Shown: positions 23,882-33,237 of the stretch, in pieces | How the letters are laid out: each line of letters opens with the position of its first letter | Position numbering within the stretch: the first letter of the stretch is position 1 | From: an uncultured Ruminiclostridium sp. | Lineage (GTDB): Bacteria > Bacillota > Clostridia > Oscillospirales > Ruminococcaceae | Direction of reading: 5' to 3' | NCBI GenBank assembly: GCA_947627695.1 | Contig: CANQXF010000011.1 | Span: forward strand, 22,541 to 86,540 | Length of the DNA: 64,000 bases | Notes under the pieces: model-generated | Database searches by the model: none | Seen by the model: the letters and a program-made list of their open reading frames with translations, nothing else | Told to the model about the DNA's origin: nothing | Program-made: the position numbers and the translations under genes

Positions 23882-25759
23882 ATTTTTCCACCCTATAAAT
23901 TTACACTACTCTCAAACAGCCTATGATCTGCCATATGTACAGTGGAGTTTTACTACCCTATAAATTTACACTACTCTCAAACAATGTATGAGCTTTGACA
24001 AATTTATGATGAGTTTTACTACCCTATAAATTTACACTACTCTCAAACAAATCGTGAGCATATATCATCGGCGGCAGAGTTTTACTACCCTATAAATTTA
24101 CACTACTCTCAAACAGGAGCGTCAAAGTCTGCATAAGCGGGGCGGTTTTACTACCCTATAAATTTACACTACTCTCAAACGCAGAATGCGGCGCGGGACA
24201 TAGCTGTCAGTTTTACTACCCTATAAATTTACACTACTCTCAAACGTTGTTTGACAACCGCACTGTGCAAACGTGGTTTTACTACCCTATAAATTTACAC
24301 TACTCTCAAACTGTCCTGCAAGCCGGGGGAATGATAAGCCCGTTTTACTACCCTATAAATTTACACTACTCTCAAACCATTAAACGGACATTTTATGATG
24401 TGTGATTGTTTTACTACCCTATAAATTTACACTACTCTCAAACGTGACAGCGGCGACGGAGCCGCCGATGAAAGTTTTACTACCCTATAAATTTACACTA
24501 CTCTCAAACGTTAGTGAGGGTTATAGCGGTTTTTTCTTTGTTTTACTACCCTATAAATTTACACTACTCTCAAACGTTAGTGAGGGTTATAGCGGTTTTT
24601 TCTTTGTTTTACTACCCTATAAATTTACACTACTCTCAAACCTGTGGCAGTGTCTATTTCTTTCTGTATCGGTTTTACTACCCTATAAATTTACACTACT
24701 CTCAAACAAGGAGGCTAAAGCATGAGCACAAAGAAAAGTTTTACTACCCTATAAATTTACACTACTCTCAAACCATAGTTCCGATAGCCTTTGCCCACCA
24801 GCGGTTTTACTACCCTATAAATTTACACTACTCTCAAACAAGAATAACGTGATTTATTTCGTTTGTAAGTTTTACTACCCTATAAATTTACACTACTCTC
24901 AAACTACCAGCACAAAGTCTTTAAGGATCTTCCTGTTTTACTACCCTATAAATTTACACTACTCTCAAACTACCAGCACAAAGTCTTTAAGGATCTTCCT
25001 GTTTTACTACCCTATAAATTTACACTACTCTCAAACCTTGGGACGGCACTATATATGCTGCGGAGAGTTTTACTACCCTATAAATTTACACTACTCTCAA
25101 ACGGTTAAACCTGATACAATGGACATTATACTGTTTTACTACCCTATAAATTTACACTACTCTCAAACATTTGCGTGGGTAGATGATACGGACAATAGTT
25201 TTACTACCCTATAAATTTACACTACTCTCAAACAGTGTGGTCAGTCGGTCGTCGTCCATGACGGTTTTACTACCCTATAAATTTACACTACTCTCAAACA
25301 TGGAGGAAGCTATTATTATTGCGTTTCTGTTTTACTACCCTATAAATTTACACTACTCTCAAACACACGGTAGTGTGGACAAGCCCCGTATTTGTTTTAC
25401 TACCCTATAAATTTACACTACTCTCAAACTTTCCAATCAATGTTATTCATTTGATTTTCGTTTTACTACCCTATAAATTTACACTACTCTCAAACCGAAG
25501 GAATTGTGCAGCCAAACTACTTATGGTTTTACTACCCTATAAATTTACACTACTCTCAAACCTTGCGCTGTTATATGCCGCCTGTACTTTTGTTTTACTA
25601 CCCTATAAATTTACACTACTCTCAAACTGCAATATTCAGCTTTCGGGTAGCACTGGAGTTTTACTACCCTATAAATTTACACTACTCTCAAACTTGCCCT
25701 TCGAGCTTGCCGAGGAATTGCGGGTTTTACTACCCTATAAATTTACACTACTCTCAAAC
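23882..25759 (-). CRISPR. Type II-A CRISPR array, 29 repeats, 28 spacers
   Basis: 36-bp repeats and 29-30-bp spacers (period 65-66). In the crRNA direction (- strand) each repeat starts GTTTGAGAGTAGTG and ends GGGTAGTAAAAC. Orientation follows from the anti-repeat in the tracrRNA, the leader beside csn2, and the degenerate last repeat at 23882-23917 (CCACCC for TACTACCC). Two spacers are present twice in adjacent positions (24510 and 24576; 24905 and 24971). All internal repeats appear identical. Newest spacers should lie at the right end. Confidence 0.98.
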
Positions 25760-25842
25760 CTCAAATTTTGAGATAATGACACTACTCATCAGTGAAAATC
25801 TACAGGATATAATCAGTATAGCATATTTTGCAATAAAGTCAA
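25760..25842 (-). promoter_or_regulatory. CRISPR leader and pre-crRNA promoter
   Basis: On the - strand TTGACT (25842-25837), a 16-bp spacer and TATACT (25820-25815) give a start near 25808. The leader ends directly at the first repeat with ATTTGAG, the same heptamer described as the leader-anchoring site for spacer insertion in streptococcal type II-A systems. Confidence 0.82.
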
Positions 25843-25848
25843 TAACCT

Positions 25849-26517
25849 TTATATTATGCACAAATCTTTATCAATAATAATGCGAGTCTCATGTTTCAGC
25901 AATGCTGTCGCTTTACTTTCTATACATATAAGTGTTATGCCGTTAAGCAAAACGCTTTGAAACAAATCTTCAGCCTCACGGTCCGTTATATAATCCCTTA
26001 GACCTACCGTTATAAACACCTTTCGTTTTTTATACTTCATCGAAGCCATGATAAATTCAAACAGTTTTTCGGTGAGCTTTTTATCTGTTTCCACGATGTG
26101 AAGATCAAAGGCTTTTAAAATGCCTGTTATATCATTTGGCTGACAAATATCCGTTTCAATATCTATATCTTCCAGAAGATCAAACAAATATTTTTCAATA
26201 TATGTATATAGTTCCTGCGTGGCATTATAAAGTGCGCCATTTACAGCCTTTTCTTTAAGTTCAGAACAAATTGCGGAAAGAATGTCCTTCCTGTTAGATG
26301 TAAACGGTATAAACTGTGTGATAATATCTGCAAATTTGCTTAGATCCAACGGAACATAATTTTCAGATATCACCGTATCGCCATTGATTCCGTTTATCTG
26401 ACGATAAATATCATCAGCAATTTCATAAAACATTTTCTGATTCTCTATAACGATAGTTTGAACCTTATCATTTTGTATATTGATCTCCAAGCCTATCGGC
26501 GGGTATACTAACATCAT
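25849..26517 (-). CDS. csn2: CRISPR-associated protein Csn2
   Basis: A 222-residue protein between cas2 and the array in the usual type II-A position; the start overlaps the cas2 stop. It opens with [14 protein letters not shown], as Csn2 proteins tend to, and has a P-loop-lacking ATPase-like fold by family. Csn2 forms a ring on DNA ends and works with Cas1-Cas2 in spacer acquisition. Length matches the ~220-residue class. Confidence 0.9.
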   Translation of the reverse strand: MMLVYPPIGLEINIQNDKVQTIVIENQKMFYEIADDIYRQINGINGDTVISENYVPLDLSKFADIITQFIPFTSNRKDILSAICSELKEKAVNGALYNATQELYTYIEKYLFDLLEDIDIETDICQPNDITGILKAFDLHIVETDKKLTEKLFEFIMASMKYKKRKVFITVGLRDYITDREAEDLFQSVLLNGITLICIESKATALLKHETRIIIDKDLCII

Positions 26518-26834
26518 ATGATGATCAACCTTTCGTCGCTGTCTACTATATCGTTTATATAATTTCCCGTCAGAAATTCCATTTTGGAAAACTGCTTTTC
26601 TGTAACACTAAGTATCTGAACAAGACCTTCCGGCGGTTTATTTGCTCTTACATTACTGATGATACTGTTTGCCATATTCTGATTAAGAGACAATCTGCAA
26701 TAAACAGATTCCTGCATCATCATAAATCCGTTCTTTATAAGAAACTTTCGGAATCTGCTGTAATTTCTTCTGTTTTCAGCAGTCAATACGGGAAGATCAA
26801 AAAATATAATTATCCTCACGAATCTATAACTCAC
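26514..26834 (-). CDS. cas2: CRISPR-associated Cas2
   Basis: A 106-residue ferredoxin-fold protein with the N-terminal strand [10 protein letters not shown] (metal-site Asp) and a [18 protein letters not shown] terminus. It forms the Cas1-Cas2 integrase scaffold. Overlaps cas1 by 11 bases and csn2 by 4. Confidence 0.95.
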   Translation of the reverse strand: MSYRFVRIIIFFDLPVLTAENRRNYSRFRKFLIKNGFMMMQESVYCRLSLNQNMANSIISNVRANKPPEGLVQILSVTEKQFSKMEFLTGNYINDIVDSDERLIII

Positions 26835-27714
26835 CTTTCCCTCCGACTGAATAAAAATTTATCTTTGAAATATCATTATCTTCTATAGCGTCAAAAACGC
26901 TCTGACAATAGATTTTTATAGCATTGCTCACATACTGTTGCTTATTATTTATTCTGACGGTATTGTTGAGTACATTTACAAGCAGGCGTTTTTCATCGCT
27001 TGTAAACTTAGTAAACCTTTCAGAATACACAATCCTGTCAACAAGCACGCGGAACGGTTCCATAAGGTCGCACGACAAATTGAAATGATTAAACATATTA
27101 TTATGGAACAAGCCTATCTGTGTTATGTATCCATGCGAGACAATTTCTCGGTTAAATGCCGAAAGCAGAATACTGTAACCGTAATTCAAAGCGGCATTGG
27201 TAACGCAATCCGTGCTTCTGGTAAAATCCATTCCGAAAAGAGCATTAAAATATACTTTTGCGGCATGACCCTCTCTGTTTGTTATATCGCCAATCTCTAT
27301 TTGTGTCAAATAGCTGTTAAGCAGCTGTGACTCATCATACTTTTCTTTTTCCGCTAAGAACGCCGATTGCTGCCTTATTTTTTCAGCAACTATCTCTGTC
27401 CATATATACATTTTGACTTCGTCGTTCCATTTTATCTGCTTTCTGATCCTGTCTGCCGTGTCATGACTGCCATAATAAGATACAAGCTCACATGAGGGGC
27501 TTCGTTTTTCATCACAAAAAATTACTTTAATTTTTTTCTCATTAAGGGCAGCAATCAGACATCCTGTAATTGAAACAGCAGGATCCTCAATGATAAGAAC
27601 AGACAGCTCATCAAGATAAATTTTTTTGACGGATTCCTCTGTTCTTATCACAAGATACCCTGTTTTAAGGTCAAGCTTTGCCCTTTGGGTAACGATTACT
27701 GTTCTCCAGCTCAT
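26824..27714 (-). CDS. cas1: CRISPR-associated integrase Cas1 (type II)
   Basis: A 296-residue protein with the conserved catalytic region: Glu in [11 protein letters not shown], His in [22 protein letters not shown] and its Asp/Glu. It inserts new spacers at the leader-proximal repeat. It overlaps the cas9 stop by 4 bases and cas2 by 11, so the cas genes form one transcript. Confidence 0.96.
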   Translation of the reverse strand: MSWRTVIVTQRAKLDLKTGYLVIRTEESVKKIYLDELSVLIIEDPAVSITGCLIAALNEKKIKVIFCDEKRSPSCELVSYYGSHDTADRIRKQIKWNDEVKMYIWTEIVAEKIRQQSAFLAEKEKYDESQLLNSYLTQIEIGDITNREGHAAKVYFNALFGMDFTRSTDCVTNAALNYGYSILLSAFNREIVSHGYITQIGLFHNNMFNHFNLSCDLMEPFRVLVDRIVYSERFTKFTSDEKRLLVNVLNNTVRINNKQQYVSNAIKIYCQSVFDAIEDNDISKINFYSVGGKGEL

Positions 27715-30700
27715 AACGTCAAAAGGTTAGGAGATCTTTTTTCATAAAGACCTGTCGGCGACTGATCTATAATGTATATGGAATTTATGCCTTTTATTTT
27801 TGAAATGGTAGAGTTGATAGTCAGGGCCCCTGCGTTATCCTTTCCTCCGATAGATTTAAGATCGCAGCCCGTGGATCTGCCTGTTTTGAGCAAAGATAAT
27901 ATGTTGGCGAGCGTTACGGTCTGTTCAGTAAGAGAAAGCTTTTCAAAATTTTCTCTGCAGGAATTTACTTTATTGCCCGTATCGCCAAGTTTTACTTTAA
28001 ACGGCACTGACAGCATTTTATTTACAAGAACATCAAATAATTCAATATTATTTTCGCAGCTTATTCCGATACTGTTTTCAGCGCTGTTTCTTTTATCTGT
28101 CTTGTACTTTTCCGTAAATGAACTTATCCTTTTTGCATAGTCGTAATGCTTTTTATCGAGTATAAGTGAAACGGCAGAAGAAATACCTAAATTTTTGCCG
28201 CCTGAAGATTTACAGGTAATATTTGCCCTGAATCCGTCAATTTCAATCAGAGTATTGATTTTTACAGCACGGTCGCCCAACGGAAATATTATTTCGTTTG
28301 CATTGATTTCCTGATTTAAAATGATTGAAAGTTGTTTTGCAGCATAATTTTCAGCATACTCTTTGCTTGAAGAATATTTTTCCGCATACATAAGCTCCAC
28401 AGGAATAAAAGTAATAGCTCCGCCATACTTCACCAAAGAAAAATATGATGCAGTTGTGTTGTTATAACCTCCGTATTTTGCGGTATCAAGTCCTTGCTTT
28501 CTTTCAACAAGTCCCTCGCTTTTTCGTTCAGGCAGTTGGTTAAACAATCCGCCTTTTCGCCTGTAACAGTATCTTACGTATCTTATACTGTTTTTGCTCA
28601 TCATCTTTTTTACAATGTCAAAAGAAACGGACGGATCCCACGCAATATTTTCTCCGCGTGCAACTCTGCGGGTAAGCAGCCCGCTTTCCTTGCCGCCTTG
28701 AGAGCGCTTGAATATCTTTAGTGAATATTGCTCTCCGCTTTTTATAAAATTAAGCGGATTTTCGGTAAATTGTGTGTTATATACGTTCCCCATGACTATA
28801 TTGAGGTATGCATCTTTTGCATGGTGAAGATCATTCACTTCCCGACATTTGAGCATATCCATTTCCTGACGGAATTCAGATGTAAGACCTGCTTTTACAT
28901 ATATGATCCTTGAGTTGGGGCATATCTCCTTGATGAGCTCTGCAACAGCTTTTGTCGATTGCCTTGTTTCTACCAGCTGCCTTGAAATAAATCCTGCAAG
29001 CTCTTCTTCAGTAAAATTCGTGCTTCTTGTCAGACGCTGATATTTCTTTTCGCCTATCAATCCTTTATCTCTCAGAGCGTTCCAGAAAATGCGCATTTTT
29101 TGCTTTATATCAGCAGAGATAGGGTATTTGTCGCCCTTTGCGCCATTTGCCTCGGATTCCACAAGAACTTTATTTTCAAGGCTGTCATCCTTGACCTTTG
29201 CCTGAGGATATATATGATCGATATTGTAGTATGTATCGTTTCCCAGCCTTTCAAAATCAATAGCGTGTCCTGTATACATACATCTTCCCAGCTGAATAAA
29301 GTACAAATAATATTTTTCGCTCCGCAGCCTGCCGTCGTCGGTGCGGTCAAGCTGCGAATACAATTCGTTCAGACGCTCTTTATCCGCCATATCTTTTGCT
29401 AAATTATATAATTCTTTTATCTGCTCTCGCCGTGATTTCGTGCGTTTTCCTTTGTTGTTCTGATTACTTTCCCTCGCCATTTCTATAAAGATCTTGTCGG
29501 GGTCTTTTCCGATAATGCTTTTTACTTCTTTTACAATATCCAGTGTTCTTGTTACTGAACGTCTTACGGCTGTGGGAATATACATTTCCTTCATTCTTTC
29601 TTCGATCGTTTTATGATTAGTGGGGTCGGAATAGAAATCAGCGTTGTATTTCTCAATGACGTTCCCGTATCTGTATTTTGAGCCGAGTATCTGCATCAAA
29701 TTATCATTGGTTTCCCAAAGTGCATTTATAATATTCCTGTCGCTTTTTGCCTCACCGTTTGTGTCGATCTCCCATATTTCTTCAAGAAGCTTTCGGGACA
29801 GCCTGCCGTAATCTTTATAATTAAGGCTTGACAAATACTTCAGATCTGCATCGCTTAAACCGATATAATTGTTTTTCAGCCATTTCTTAAGTCTGGCGGT
29901 ATCTGTGGTCGCAGTTATTCTTTCAATGATCCTTTCAGCGTCAGTTTCCTTGAGAGCGCCTGATTCAAGCAATCTTTTAAAATCGTGATAGGACTTTAAA
30001 GAAGATTTGATACTTACATCTATTCCGCCTATGGATTGTCCGTCTTTAAATTCACCGCACGCTTTCAGACAATTTTCAATTGCTTTTATAGTGACCCGCT
30101 GCTTTTTCATAAACAGCTCGTTGAAGATCCTCTGCTTGGCACTTACGGAAATTTTGCTGCCGTCAACGGTAATATTGTTTATTTCGTTAAGAACGCTGAA
30201 TTTGCAATACAGCAGAGAATTTTTAGGTAAAACATCCTCTCCTGCAAGATATGTGCATTTGCAGGTCATTCTTCTGATGAAGGCGTTTTCCGTCTTGTCT
30301 AGGTCGATTTTCTCGTGATAGTTCCACGGATAGATTTTGCCTTCGGCTTTTCTTTCCATCCAGGCAAAGTTGCTTTTCTCACTGCTTACGAGAGGCCCGA
30401 CATAATACGGTATTCTAAACTCCATTATGCTCAGTATTTTGTCGGCAACAGTACCGTATTCGTCCTTGTCATTGAGAAAAGGAAGATAAGCTGACGCGTT
30501 TTCAAGTATTTGTTTCAATTCCGCATAATAAAGCTGATAAGGTATGACTCTGTTGTCCGTGGTTTTTTGTTTCGGGCAGAGCTTGAAATTTTTGCATTTA
30601 TCTATCAGTTCATCTAATAAAGGTTTGTCTGAACTTTCAGATTTGACGCTTTCAAGGAATTTGAGAACAAATTTGCAAAAGTCCTCCTGACTGCACTTTT

Positions 30701-31817
30701 TATTTTTAACAGCGCCATTATAAACATATGTGGAATAATTGCTTTTTTCTTGTGTATCCTTAAAAATTTCGCAATACTGCTTTTGGGTAAGGTATTTTTT
30801 GCATATGTATTTCAGATTATGCAGATCTTTTTGGTGCTTTTTATAAACATCAGCCTTGGCAGCCGAAATGCTGCTGCATTCTCCAAGCGACCGCACGAGC
30901 AGCGATTGATCGCACAGTTTTTTTACCGCATCAAGAAGTTCCCACTGATCATCTTCCAATATGCCGTACATCGAATCCAGCGTATCTGTAAAATCGGCAG
31001 ACAATACCGATATGGAGTTTTTGTCAAGGTCTTTGTAACTCTCGTTCAAAAAAAGGTCTGACAATTTGACTGTACCGCCGCTCAACAGCTTTATCAGGCA
31101 GTCAAAGCGCAGGCCGCTGCACAAATCATTTTTAGGCTTATTTTTTGTGAACCATAATTCTGTCAGGCATTTTGATTTCTCTGTAACAGAACGGTCTGAT
31201 CTTAAAATTTCCGACATTTTATCGGGATCGCTGTCAAACGGAATTGTTTCGCAAATATTTGTCAGAGCGTTTATAAAACCATCATGCAATGGAGTAAAAT
31301 CGGTTATTTTCTCTGCGCTGTCTTTATCGACGGAATACAAAAAATGTCCTCTGTGCGACAGAATATATGCACATGCAAGGTAAACCTGCCTTACATCGTG
31401 TTCACTCTTATCCTGCATAAGCTCGCATATAAGGTGATGTATGGTAGGGTAATTTTCAAAATATTCCTTATCTGTAAAATCTTCGTCATCAAAAAATATA
31501 TTATTGGTGCGATGCTCACTGTCCTCAGGGAGCAAAGAGCTTTCCTTTAACCTCATGAAAAAAGTTTTGTCCACTTTCAAAATTTCTTTTGCGAAAAATT
31601 CCTGAAGCAAGGAAATTCTTTGCTTGCGCCGTTCAAGACGTCGGCGCGCAGTACGAAATGTTCTCCTTTCCGCAGATTGCTCCGCTTCATCAAAAAGATG
31701 CACTCCCCACATAAGATTGTTATGGAATTTTCTTAAATTATATTGTTCGTTAGTAACAGCCCAACCGATAGAATTTGTACCGATATCAAGACCCAAAAAA
31801 TTTTTTTCGTCCACCAC
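27711..31817 (-). CDS. cas9: Cas9 effector nuclease, type II-A
   Basis: A 1368-residue protein, the same length as the S. pyogenes enzyme. RuvC-I is FLGLDIGTNSIGWAV (D11), followed by the Arg-rich bridge helix RRTFRTARRRLERRKQR. RuvC-II lies near IFIEMARES, the HNH motif is NIDHIYPQAKV (D867, H868), and RuvC-III is HHAKDAYLN (near D1002). The C-terminal ~200 residues contain the PAM-interacting region. All nuclease residues are present, so it should be active. Start is GTG at 31817 with GGAGG nine bases upstream. It is first in the cas9-cas1-cas2-csn2 operon. The PAM cannot be read from this window. Confidence 0.98.
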   Translation of the reverse strand: MVDEKNFLGLDIGTNSIGWAVTNEQYNLRKFHNNLMWGVHLFDEAEQSAERRTFRTARRRLERRKQRISLLQEFFAKEILKVDKTFFMRLKESSLLPEDSEHRTNNIFFDDEDFTDKEYFENYPTIHHLICELMQDKSEHDVRQVYLACAYILSHRGHFLYSVDKDSAEKITDFTPLHDGFINALTNICETIPFDSDPDKMSEILRSDRSVTEKSKCLTELWFTKNKPKNDLCSGLRFDCLIKLLSGGTVKLSDLFLNESYKDLDKNSISVLSADFTDTLDSMYGILEDDQWELLDAVKKLCDQSLLVRSLGECSSISAAKADVYKKHQKDLHNLKYICKKYLTQKQYCEIFKDTQEKSNYSTYVYNGAVKNKKCSQEDFCKFVLKFLESVKSESSDKPLLDELIDKCKNFKLCPKQKTTDNRVIPYQLYYAELKQILENASAYLPFLNDKDEYGTVADKILSIMEFRIPYYVGPLVSSEKSNFAWMERKAEGKIYPWNYHEKIDLDKTENAFIRRMTCKCTYLAGEDVLPKNSLLYCKFSVLNEINNITVDGSKISVSAKQRIFNELFMKKQRVTIKAIENCLKACGEFKDGQSIGGIDVSIKSSLKSYHDFKRLLESGALKETDAERIIERITATTDTARLKKWLKNNYIGLSDADLKYLSSLNYKDYGRLSRKLLEEIWEIDTNGEAKSDRNIINALWETNDNLMQILGSKYRYGNVIEKYNADFYSDPTNHKTIEERMKEMYIPTAVRRSVTRTLDIVKEVKSIIGKDPDKIFIEMARESNQNNKGKRTKSRREQIKELYNLAKDMADKERLNELYSQLDRTDDGRLRSEKYYLYFIQLGRCMYTGHAIDFERLGNDTYYNIDHIYPQAKVKDDSLENKVLVESEANGAKGDKYPISADIKQKMRIFWNALRDKGLIGEKKYQRLTRSTNFTEEELAGFISRQLVETRQSTKAVAELIKEICPNSRIIYVKAGLTSEFRQEMDMLKCREVNDLHHAKDAYLNIVMGNVYNTQFTENPLNFIKSGEQYSLKIFKRSQGGKESGLLTRRVARGENIAWDPSVSFDIVKKMMSKNSIRYVRYCYRRKGGLFNQLPERKSEGLVERKQGLDTAKYGGYNNTTASYFSLVKYGGAITFIPVELMYAEKYSSSKEYAENYAAKQLSIILNQEINANEIIFPLGDRAVKINTLIEIDGFRANITCKSSGGKNLGISSAVSLILDKKHYDYAKRISSFTEKYKTDKRNSAENSIGISCENNIELFDVLVNKMLSVPFKVKLGDTGNKVNSCRENFEKLSLTEQTVTLANILSLLKTGRSTGCDLKSIGGKDNAGALTINSTISKIKGINSIYIIDQSPTGLYEKRSPNLLTL

Positions 31818-31847
31818 TTGACAATTCCTCCATAAATGTGATATAAT
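31818..31847 (+). promoter_or_regulatory. tracrRNA promoter, embedded in the cas9 translation start
   Basis: Perfect TTGACA (31818-31823), 18-bp spacer, perfect TATAAT (31842-31847). The -35 abuts the cas9 GTG and the spacer contains the complement of the cas9 Shine-Dalgarno. Confidence 0.88.
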
Positions 31848-31853
31848 ATATTC

Positions 31854-31979
31854 ATAGGATATACTACCCTATAAATTTACACTACGAGTTCAAATAAAAA
31901 TTTTTTCAAATCGTTCGGTAAAACCGTTCGCACAAGTGTTGTGCGTTGACCTTGCTTTTTAAGCAAGGTTTTTATTTTA
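31854..31979 (+). ncRNA. tracrRNA
   Basis: About 126 nt. Bases 31862-31885 are a perfect 24-base complement of the crRNA repeat, followed by GAGT (31886-31889) and TCAAAT (31890-31895). This gives an upper stem, a 2/4-base bulge and a 6-bp lower stem laid out as in the SpCas9 guide. Then come hairpins CGGT/ACCG (31916-31926), CGCACAA/TTGTGCG (31929-31945) and the terminator ACCTTGC/GCAAGGT with TTTTATTTT (31949-31979). It lies on the strand opposite to cas9 and the array. Confidence 0.93.
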
Positions 31980-31998
31980 TCTCATAAGTGATATTAAA

Positions 31999-32027
31999 AT
32001 TATAATACCTTACTGTATCTCTGTCAA
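31999..32027 (-). promoter_or_regulatory. cas operon promoter
   Basis: On the - strand a perfect TTGACA (32027-32022), 17-bp spacer and TATAAT (32004-31999). The start near 31992 gives a ~175-nt cas9 leader that spans the whole tracrRNA gene in antisense. The rest of 32028-32361 shows no gene. Confidence 0.88.
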
Positions 32028-32361
32028 CCGAAGTTTTTATAGGTGTCCAATTTTTGGGACTGTAAATCAAAAAATCGTTATTTTGAATAAATATAAAAGA
32101 AAAAAATCAGCAAAAATGACAACATAAATAATATGTTTTGTCAAAGCATATAAATATTTCAAAATGAACCTCGTTCTTTCATCACTTGTTTCCTCTGTCA
32201 AACAGTCGAAGATCGGATTTTTCGATACCGTTTTTTATAGCTGAAAGCTTGTATCTTGTCGCCACAATGCCCTTACAAAGACACTTAAATAATATTGACA
32301 TAGTCAGTCAGGAATTATACTGAAAGCATTTTTTTAGATATAATATCTTGAATAAACAACA

Positions 32362-32475
32362 ATATTATTTATACATAAATAAGAGCAGTACCGCAATTAA
32401 GCGATACTGCTCTTTTCTTTTTACATTATCAGACGATTGCCCAAAACATTTTGGGGTGAAAACTTCTTTGAGAAT
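32362..32475 (+). repeat. Right copy of direct repeat flanking the CRISPR-Cas locus
   Basis: Same orientation as 23735-23855: hairpin GAGCAGTACCGC / GCGATACTGCTC, TTTTTACAT, and GGGGTGAAAACTT. The hairpin loop AATTAA is identical. Base changes in both arms of the stem are partly compensatory. Confidence 0.85.
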
Positions 32476-32501
32476 ATCTCACTTTACGAGTCGGTTTTTG
32501 T

Positions 32502-33224
32502 TCAGAACGTATTCATATACTCAATAAAGCTTTTTCTCAAGCTGTCGTAATATTTTCTTCCTATTGGAAGCGTCACGCGGCAGTCAAGCGCCACTCCTCC
32601 AAGACGTGAGATATGCGTCACCCTCGCCAGATTTACCGCAAACGAGTTATGGCATCTTGCAAAGCAGGACTGTGGCAGCTCGTTTATCAGTTCGGTAAAG
32701 GTCGTTCGTGAAACGTAGTCTGCCTTTCTGGTATGTACCGTCGTCAGGTGGTCTATCACCTCGAGATAAAGTATGCTCTCCACAGGCACGGGTATCTGCT
32801 TTCTGTCGCACTTGATAAAGACGTTTTTCGTCCATATCCTCCGCTTAAGGTCCGATTTGATCGCTTTTTCAAGCTCAGCGGGATCTATCGGCTTCATCAG
32901 GAAATATACAGGCTGGACGGAATATCCCGCCAGCAAAAAGCTGTCGTCCACCGTCATAAGAACGAATGATATTTCCTCGCCTCGCTCCTTGAGTATCCGA
33001 GCCAGGTCTATCCCGCTTTTGTTTCCGAGCCGTATGTCCAGAAACATCAGGTCCAGCTTTACGCCCTGCGCGACGTACCGAAGGACCTCCTGCTCGCTGT
33101 AATATTCCTTCAGGACATATTGGATCTTAAGCTTTTCCATTGCGTTCATACAAAGCCTTCCCATCTGTCGGACAAATTCCTTGTCGTCGTCGCAGATGGC
33201 GATGGTATATTTATATGACGGCAT
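32502..33224 (-). CDS. LytTR-family response regulator (AgrA/LytR type)
   Basis: A 240-residue two-domain regulator: receiver (~1-125) with acidic pocket DDD, phospho-Asp in LMFLDIRLGNKSG and Lys in FLMKPIDP; then a LytTR DNA-binding domain (~135-238) with LYLEVIDHLTTVHT and CHNSFAVNLARV. LytTR regulators often control peptide or bacteriocin genes. It is encoded 13 bases after a GHKL sensor kinase gene that is broken. Whether it acts on the island's motif is unknown. Confidence 0.93.
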   Translation of the reverse strand: MPSYKYTIAICDDDKEFVRQMGRLCMNAMEKLKIQYVLKEYYSEQEVLRYVAQGVKLDLMFLDIRLGNKSGIDLARILKERGEEISFVLMTVDDSFLLAGYSVQPVYFLMKPIDPAELEKAIKSDLKRRIWTKNVFIKCDRKQIPVPVESILYLEVIDHLTTVHTRKADYVSRTTFTELINELPQSCFARCHNSFAVNLARVTHISRLGGVALDCRVTLPIGRKYYDSLRKSFIEYMNTF

Positions 33225-33237
33225 ACCGCTTCCTCCT

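Noticed and set aside
24402..25877. Long + strand ORFs across the array with a repeated YYPINLHYSQT or LLPYKFTLLSN peptide
   Set aside because: They are translations of the CRISPR repeats, not repeat proteins.
26938..31821. Several ORFs antisense to cas1 and cas9
   Set aside because: No start signals or domains; they mirror the codon pattern of the cas genes.
32502..33224. LytTR regulator as the factor binding the regulon motif
   Set aside because: The motif does not resemble typical LytTR direct repeats and the regulator's own promoter lacks it; left open, not claimed.
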